Of a stretch of DNA of 64,000 nt, positions 57,643-64,000 are shown piece by piece. The stretch covers positions 19,636,740 through 19,700,739 of the forward strand of contig NC_087074.1 in the NCBI RefSeq assembly GCF_026151205.1, read 5' to 3'. Positions within the stretch are counted from its first letter, which is position 1. The number at the start of each line of letters is the position of its first letter. Both the position numbers and the translations under genes were made by a program. The notes under the pieces are model-generated. The model worked only from the letters and a program-made list of their open reading frames with translations, was not told where the DNA came from and ran no database searches. The stretch is from Bolinopsis microptera (taxonomy: Eukaryota > Ctenophora > Tentaculata > Lobata > Bolinopsidae).

Positions 57643-58879
57643 GTCTTTCCCTGATTTGCTTGAGTTCTGGATGCAGTGTATCTTCCTGTTGGTACTACTA
57701 TGGAATCGCTTCTCTTATAGATGTGCAGAAAGCCCAGGAGTCCATACACCAAGTTCTCGAATCATACAAAGTTGTGTTTTAAGTCTTCATGGCAAAGAAG
57801 TAAACCGCTTTGCGCTCTCATACTCTAGAGGGTAAGAGATATGTTTTTATTCTTCTCCTTGAAAAGCTAATACAATCATTTTAATGGGAGAGTATTTGAT
57901 CACCTTCTGCAAACCAAGAGCCACTTTGGTCTACTTCTGTGAGGTGTCTCAGCTACTGTGGTTCGGGTTATTACCCCTCCCCTTTAAAAATCAAAACGAG
58001 ACCCCTGACTATTAATCCTGGGTTAGTGGCTCCAGACGTGGTGAATCGGGTGCTATTGAAACTCTTACAGGCTTTTGCTACTTTTGCCAACTGCTTCTGT
58101 TAAAGTATTGCCCTATATCTGGAACCGAAACGCAATAGTTATAATTTCCCCTCAAGTCAGCCTGCTAATTTATCGTTCCTCTTATCCAATGGAAAATAAT
58201 TGAACTTTCATCAGTCACTAATAAGTGTTCACTAAATCATTTGGTAATTTTATGCACTGTTCCGCAAGTTTCACTATGCGCACCGTGGCTTAAGTTGCAA
58301 TCACTAGTTATAAAGAATAAATAATGCCCCTTTTCCTGCGACAGCTGTTGCAAGGATTATCACTCTCAGTGGCTAACAAAAGAATCTTACAAACTTGTAT
58401 ATTTATGAATGCTATGATTAACTTATTACATTGTGTGAATGTGCCACCTTTGTCTTCCAAATGCAGGATTGTGACTTCTTTTTATAATCTAGCTCAATGA
58501 CACAGTTCGCAGTAAACCACTTAGCATTTGTATCGTTATTAGCTCTTTCAGCAATCATTATCCTGCTAAGTGTTTTACACGGGGTTAACAACGCCACGCT
58601 ACTAAACTTGATGGATTTTTTTTTGTCTCCTGTAGAACCTTACTACACGCAGTGGAAAAGTATATACTGCAATGGAGGTTTGAAAGCTCATGAAAGCTGT
58701 GAAACTCTCGTCTTCCTCTGATATCAACCAGGGGATTCTAAAAAACTGCGTAAGGGTCCGCTTGTAATTTCCTCAGCAACATAGTGATTTTAAAATGGAC
58801 AGTACAATATAAACCTAAGCAAGTCTGCTTCCAGCAACAAGATCAGATGAAAACAGCTAACAGATAAGACAAGCAAAAG
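57643..58879. other. Gene-free stretch
   Basis: No gene recognised. Short open frames (57611-57835, 58497-58721) lack domain signal. Confidence 0.35.
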
Positions 58880-59345
58880 CAGCTGATTAACAACTGCAGG
58901 ATCAGATCGACCTCGGTGCAGAAAACTGTAAAAAGTTGGGCAGATGTCGTCAAGAAGAACAGCGCCCTATCAGCTTACAGCAAACAAATGTGAAAGAAGA
59001 AGCCGTGAGATCATGAATGAGGAAGAAGAAAGATCAAGAAACTTGATTATCTACAACGTTAGGAGAGGAAAGAAGGGGAGCGCGCAGTGGGAAGGACGTA
59101 AAACACAAAGATATTCTTCCAGCCTTTATTTAGTTAAATTAGTTTTTCAGATGTGACAATAGACTAAGGAAACGCACACAACCTAAAACAAATGTAGAGT
59201 TTAAGACAGTTTATCTTGCACCGGATAGGACAAAGGAGCAGAGAAGGCTACACAGTGGACTAGTCAAACAGATGAAAGAACTAATTTAAAGCAGGACAAT
59301 AGCAAGCGTTATTTTATCAGAGACAATAAAGTTAATTGTGTTAGC
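58880..59345 (+). pseudogene. LINE ORF1 relic related to 40282-40871
   Basis: Heavily decayed ORF1: VKSWADVVKKNSALSAYSKQ, then EEEERSRNLIIYNV (compare EEDRSRNLLIFGLPE at 40.5 kb), then FKTVYLAPDRTKEQRRLHSG and KRYFIRDNKVNCV (compare KKFYIKDGQIYCAD). Several frame changes and stops. The middle of the domain is replaced or deleted. No ORF2 follows. Confidence 0.65.
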
Positions 59346-59350
59346 CTTAT

Positions 59351-60087
59351 CTACAAGTACACTGACTTGTTATCAGAATTTATGAAATGTTATATGTTAT
59401 GTTCATATTCTTTATCTACGTGCTGATATTATATAGTTTGTTTTACATAGTATGTATTTAGTGTAAGTTGTGGCTGTTGATTTCTATAAACCGTTTTCAA
59501 CAAGTTTTTACAAATGCAGGATTTTGTGTGGAGATTTAGGTAGAATAAAGAACTGTGGCTCAAATTTTATTATATTTAGGTCAAGGCATAATACTATATT
59601 TAGGTATTTAGGTCAGCCATGATCCATTGAGCTCGCAGGACTGAAAGTCCTTGTAAAGCAGGTCTGGCTTAAATTGTAAGTAGGTGCAGGTTGTTTCATT
59701 TCCAAGGATAGCAACTTTATTTTGTTTTAAATAAATTGTGTATACTGCTCAAAAGCCCCTATGGGTGGCCTTCGGGTCTTTCAATCAATCACACACAACT
59801 CTAACGTTATACTGCAACATCATTATTCTAAAGATTTCATGTACAGTGCTTGAACTTCACCTTGTTTTGTCATTTCAGTAAGGTCCTAGCTCTTATAGGG
59901 TTCACAACAGGCGTTGTTGTTAACTAATCAGCAGACTATCTGAATGATGTAACGCTAATTTGATTCTAATTCTAATTCAAGTTACTATCCAATTACTCAA
60001 GGAAGGAATAATGGGTAAATAATTTACTCAAAAGTAAGCCTGGTTGGCCATGCTGCTGCCCTTCTATTCTTTTTGTTTTACTTATTT
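59351..60087. other. Gene-free stretch upstream of the MRG gene
   Basis: No chromodomain coding sequence could be found here or in the 1.5 kb before it. It may contain a promoter or intron. Confidence 0.4.
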
Positions 60088-60141
60088 ATGGCTGATAACT
60101 ATCTGTTACTCCAATCCTTAACTTCAATTTCGTCTAGTAGT

Positions 60142-60747
60142 ATGGTTACAACTGAAAGGAAAAGAAACAACCCTCTTAAGCTCCTTGCTGAAACTGGAAG
60201 ACGTGAACAGCCAAGAACCCGAAAACGAAACAAAGGAGAGGATTCGGTTGACAACAAAAATGGCAACCAAATTATCTTGTTCTTTAGTCCCGGCCTAAAA
60301 GAAAAACTTATTAAGGATAGGGATCTGATCGTGGCAAAAAAGTATTTGGTGAAAATACCCTCGAAAGTGACCTGTGAAATGATATTCAAAGAGTTTCTCT
60401 ATCATGAAAATCAAGAAAATTCGATCTACTTCAGTAATGGTGTATCTCAAGATATGATTAGTGGAATCAGGACTTACTTTAATCATAGATTCATCGTTGA
60501 ACTACTTTACAAGCCAGAACTACCTCAGATCAAGAACTTGGCTGGAAAAACAGTATTCACTGAGATTTATGGTTGCGAACATTTGTTGCGGTTGATGACT
60601 TGTATTGGAAAACTCATTTCACCTAATGAGTTTGATGAATGTGGGTTTAATATTCTTCAGATGCATTACCAGAGATTTTTGGAATTCATTGATGTTAACA
60701 GAGATACCTACATGCCTGGAGATAATTATTTTCAGGTCGTTCAATGA
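60142..60747 (+). CDS. MRG-domain protein (MORF4L/MRG15-like) without chromodomain
   Basis: 201 residues from ATG 60142; an in-frame ATG at 60088 would add 18. After a basic segment (RTRKRNKGEDSV) comes an MRG domain from LKEKLIKDRDLIVAKKYLVK to the C-terminus, with ISGIRTYFNHRFIVELLYKP, TEIYGCEHLLRLM and MHYQRFLEFIDVN. These align with the MRG fold of MRG15 (YFN...QLLYK.E.PQ, YG..HLLRL, FL.Y). Known role: MRG15/MORF4L1 scaffolds NuA4 acetyltransferase and Sin3-HDAC complexes, the MRG domain binding partners and the chromodomain reading H3K36 methylation. No chromodomain is encoded here, as in the human retrocopy MORF4. The exon could be 3'-terminal: cttcaatttcgtctag lies 4 bases before the ATG. 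A poly(A) signal follows at 60838. Confidence 0.8.
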   Translation: MVTTERKRNNPLKLLAETGRREQPRTRKRNKGEDSVDNKNGNQIILFFSPGLKEKLIKDRDLIVAKKYLVKIPSKVTCEMIFKEFLYHENQENSIYFSNGVSQDMISGIRTYFNHRFIVELLYKPELPQIKNLAGKTVFTEIYGCEHLLRLMTCIGKLISPNEFDECGFNILQMHYQRFLEFIDVNRDTYMPGDNYFQVVQ

Positions 60748-60837
60748 TTAAACCATGGAAACTACAATTAACTGAACCTTTTCTGTTTAAATTATGATAC
60801 TTATAATTGAGTTGATCGACAAATGCAAATGTACCAT

Positions 60838-60843
60838 AATAAA
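60838..60843 (+). promoter_or_regulatory. Candidate polyadenylation signal AATAAA for the MRG gene
   Basis: AATAAA 91 bases past the stop codon. Confidence 0.5.
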
Positions 60844-61671
60844 TTATTACCTGAGAACGAATAATTTGGTTAACGGCTAGACATCAAATTGTCGCCTGTA
60901 TTTAAATATTTCATGTATTCTGAATTTCCGAAAATAAAGGAGTTTGCAGCACAATACAACTGGTAATTATTCGCTTTAAATGTCAGAAGTAGGACTATGA
61001 AACTAATTATTCGGTAAAAATGATCATAACCCAAATTAATGAAATAAATATTAATCAGCACGTTTTAGATTTTTCTAAGCAAGCTTTGACAAGCTATCCA
61101 GCTCTGCTGAAATGCTCCATTGGTTTTCTAACCCCATATATTCAGCAGCAGTGATGTGGTTGCAAGTTATTAAAACTACAGAAGAGCAGTTGAAGATGAG
61201 GTGAAATTACACCTCATCTACTCTGTATGAGTGCTGCTAATCATGTAAAGAACGGTGTAAAGGGGGATCCAGATTGCGAACATGGTGAAACCTTCAATGT
61301 CACCAGTATAAAGCAGAGTCTGGTCAGTATAATTACTTTTCTGTATTGGTAGTTATGTGATCCATCATTAGAATAGATATAAGGTACCTTCACATAATTC
61401 TATGTGAATAGTGTACATTTGAAGACTGCCAAGATTATTAGATTAGTGATATTTAAATTAGGTAATTGATGAAACCGCGAATCTGATCCGTGAGGCTTGA
61501 TGCCGACTTGATATGGAATGTGCAATGTGAGCTCAAATTACATATTCCAACTGAAAACAGTTTATTCATATATTGCATCCATGAATTTGAGTAGATCTCA
61601 TAAATGTAATAAAATTATTGTTAAAATATTACAATGATATAAAATTATTGATTTTATAACAGAACTCAATA
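60844..61671. other. Gene-free stretch
   Basis: Nothing recognised. A short inverted repeat, AGATGAGGTG...CACCTCATCT, lies near 61194-61220. Confidence 0.4.
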
Positions 61672-61757
61672 CAGTAAAACCCCGATTTACCATAAACCCC
61701 GATTTACTGCAGCTTTTTCCTTTCTCCCAAACTCTGCGGTAAATCGGGGTATAACTG
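61672..61757. mobile_element. 86-bp Tigger/pogo-like MITE
   Basis: The ends CAGTAAAACCCCGATTTACC and GGTAAATCGGGGTATAACTG are inverted copies, flanked by TA (61670-61671 and 61758-61759). CAGT...CCCCGATTTACC ends are typical of pogo/Tigger elements. CCCCGATTTAC is repeated inside the left end. A diverged copy lies at 46297-46385. Confidence 0.85.
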
Positions 61758-62267
61758 TATTCAGTTCCGAAAGTAACATATTGACACATTTATTTCAGTT
61801 ATCTCCCGCCTATCTGCACACCAACAGCACAAGTCATACTTGGGCATTTTCCGCAGTTGCTGAACTTATAGGTATGTCAGATCATTGTTGTATTCGCAAA
61901 ACGTTGCAACAAATCTTAGTCATAGATATTTTAAAGATCAATAATCTAATTAAACTCGGGGCTTTTTGATACGCAGCAATGTTAGCGACGTATTTCTTGC
62001 CAATTTTTCGCGTATTTCGACTAATATATAAGATTCTCATGAATTTATTTTTTATTTCCAAATTCAAATAAATTTTACATCAATCTGTTACAATTACATT
62101 GACAAAATACAAAAACGTATCGAGAATATATCTATTTATATTTAAAACTTGACGAAAAAATCCATAATTTCTTCAGTATAACAGAGGTAGATGATGTATA
62201 GAAATTAAAACATAACTGATCTTTTAAATTTCCTCGAACAAAACTTTCGACTAGCGGGTTTCTAGTA
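61758..62267. other. Gene-free stretch
   Basis: AT-rich. Ends with CTAGCGGGTTTCTAGTA, possibly the remnant of an earlier Helitron end. Confidence 0.35.
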
Positions 62268-63355
62268 TCTCTACTATAATTCAGAGAATTATTTTTGTCT
62301 GTACGACCGCCCACGTGCAAATTAGATGAAAAATAGGAATTTAGGTAACAACCAAAACGTTCCATAGCAACGGTGTTTTAATTCACACATGCACGTTCAA
62401 AGATTGTTTTAACGTCATTTTGATCGGTTTTGTGGTAATTACGTTGTGTTTAAAGTGTTTTATATTTAAATCGGCTGTATCTTCGGTTGGGATGGATATT
62501 TTTTGATGCGATTAAAACTTTCTTTCAAAGAATACTACTAGCTTCGTCCCTGTGACCACGGGCTTTCTAGTCAATATTATAATTCAAAAGATTCTTTTTG
62601 TCTGTCTGTCTGTACGACCGCCCACGTGCAAATCATATGAGAAATAGGAAGTTGTATAGTAACCATAGTAACGAGTATTGTTACACGCACGTGCACGTGC
62701 AATGATTGTTTTAACGTCATTTTGATCGGTTTTGTGATAATTACGTTGTGTTTAAATACTATTAGTTTACACATAAATCGGCTGTATGTTCGGTTTGGAT
62801 AAATATTTCTGTATGTGATTTATTTCAAAGAATACTACTAGCTTCCTCCCTGTTACCATGGCTCACGTTTTTCTCTCTCTTCGCTCTCTCTCTTCCATTA
62901 CTGCATATTATGTAGCGTTGGTACATGAATCATAATTAGGTAAGCCGCAAGTAATACTATAAGTATAAGCTTATTAGGGGTGGAGGGCACTTGATTGCGG
63001 TCTGTTTGGACTTTGGACTGTAGAGAGAGTTCATCGTATGTGCGGAGTTAATAAGGGTTAATTTCTAAAACGATTTAAATACAAATGGAAAGCGGTTCAA
63101 GACGGGAGTGATGAGGTGTAATAGTCGTGGTACAGGGTGTACGGACCTTATGATCATGGAATGTGGTGCCTAATAATGACTTAATTATCCACGAGAAAGA
63201 ACTGATTATGCAATAATATGTTAAGTACTATTGGATACATGAGGGAACTCCGAATAGAATTGCTCACCTAATGGGGGTTTTGACTCATCGGGTAAATACT
63301 CCTACCCTTTTTAACTGCGGCAGTGAAATTCCGGCCGAAGGCCGGGTTACGCTAG
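62268..63355 (+). mobile_element. Non-autonomous Helitron, 1,088 bp
   Basis: It begins TCTCTACTATAATT after an A and ends CTAG before a T, with hairpin CCGGCCGAAGGCCGG (63331-63345) 6 bases before the CTAG. These three features define Helitrons, which insert between A and T without target duplication. The 5' half is internally duplicated: about 62285-62545 resembles about 62580-62845 (shared GTACGACCGCCCACGTGCAA, TTTTAACGTCATTTTGATCG and AAAGAATACTACTAGCTTC). No Rep/helicase gene. Confidence 0.8.
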
Positions 63356-63719
63356 TATTAATAATAATTTAATATTGTATTTATGTTAGATACAGCCATA
63401 CTCTGTTGAATACATCCCATCTCGTTCGATCTTGGAAATTATGCAACTGAAGACCGGGTTAGCAATTCTTATTAATTTAATGTAATATAACGCTAAATTA
63501 TTTTTTTCCGGTTTTTTATTCGAATAAATAAGTTCTGCATGAACCAGTAACGGACCAATTTAAACTGTGACATAATTATTTGTTTAACAAAATTAGATAT
63601 GCTTCCTCCCTGAAAATCAGCACTGGACATAATATTATCTCAAAATAGGCAATATCAATATAATTAGTTTGATCATTTAATTTAAATTAAATCAAATATC
63701 ATTTAATTTGGCATATTAT

Positions 63720-64000
63720 TCACTTTATGAATCCAAATCTAATCTTAAACAATAATCTCAGAATGTGTGTCTGTGTGTGCACGTTTAATTTCGGAGCGGA
63801 TTAATCAAGAAAATGGTTAGAGTTATGGGACTGGTTTTTTCGGTATAGTGCCGAGAAAAAATGATAAAGGTTTTTTAAATCGGTCGGTGGTAAGTGGTTT
63901 AATTGATGGTTTTGTACCACAAATGTGACATAAAATGGCTCACGTTTTTCCCTCCTCGCTCTCTCTCCCATTACTACATATTATGTAGCGTTGGTAGTTG
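63720..64000 (+). mobile_element. Second Helitron-like fragment, cut by the window end
   Basis: ATGGCTCACGTTTTT, CGCTCTCTC and ATTATGTAGCGTTGGTA near 63935-63998 match 62855-62921 inside the Helitron in the same orientation. Upstream TGTGTGTCTGTGTGTGCACG replaces the TTTTGTCTGTCTG block. The rest lies outside the window. Confidence 0.5.

Overview
This is metazoan nuclear DNA: AT-rich, with split genes (GT-AG introns), one tRNA gene and many decayed transposable elements. The host genes point to an invertebrate with motile cilia. DNAAF9/Shulin packages outer-arm dynein, Derlin-2 serves ER-associated degradation, and there is a rhodopsin-type GPCR and an MRG-domain chromatin protein. The mix of CR1/L2-like LINEs, an RTE-like LINE, an RNase H-bearing LINE, a MULE-like relic, a Helitron and many MITEs fits a cnidarian, ctenophore, tunicate or similar lineage. 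I cannot fix the species.

Host genes: tRNA-Gly(GCC) at 5807-5877 (-); a five-exon GPCR at 8366-10100 (-), whose junctions I traced to a continuous 411-residue frame; a five-exon DERL2 at 19933-22129 (-), 251 residues; a DNAAF9 homologue at 24149-27334 (-) in one uninterrupted exon of about 3.2 kb; and an MRG-domain gene at 60142-60747 (+). In all four protein genes an AG lies 1 to 8 bases before the start codon. It is preceded by a strong pyrimidine tract in DNAAF9 and a moderate one in the MRG gene. This suggests, without proving, spliced-leader trans-splicing.

Mobile DNA, left to right: an RTE-like LINE tail (3-503); a 500-bp inverted-repeat element with long G/C runs (1477-1976); a telomere-like-repeat MITE (10930-11453); a nearly perfect 233-bp palindromic TTAA element (19001-19233); a 652-bp element with 8-bp duplications inside DERL2 intron 4; a TA-flanked element (22552-23817); a nearly intact CR1-like LINE (about 29027-34588); a PHD-like ORF1 relic (35761-36304); a second TA-flanked element (37110-38742); a MULE-like transposase relic (38886-39566); a LINE ORF1 relic (40282-40871); an RNase H-bearing LINE 3' end with poly(A) and a 14-bp duplication (42064-43500); a decayed LINE (49557-55420, -) split by a third TA-flanked element (53338-55327), which is itself split by a TTAA element (54215-54786); further relics at 55562-59345; two Tigger-like MITEs; and a Helitron (62268-63355).

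The most unusual object is the LINE at 29-34.6 kb. Its ORF1 joins an AlkB-like Fe(II)/2-oxoglutarate dioxygenase domain to an SGNH/GDSL esterase domain, with catalytic motifs of both present. Its ORF2 (endonuclease plus reverse transcriptase) has a single in-frame stop. The second notable pattern is three TA-flanked inverted-repeat elements that each carry many copies of their own short phrase, mostly direct in the left half and inverted in the right half.
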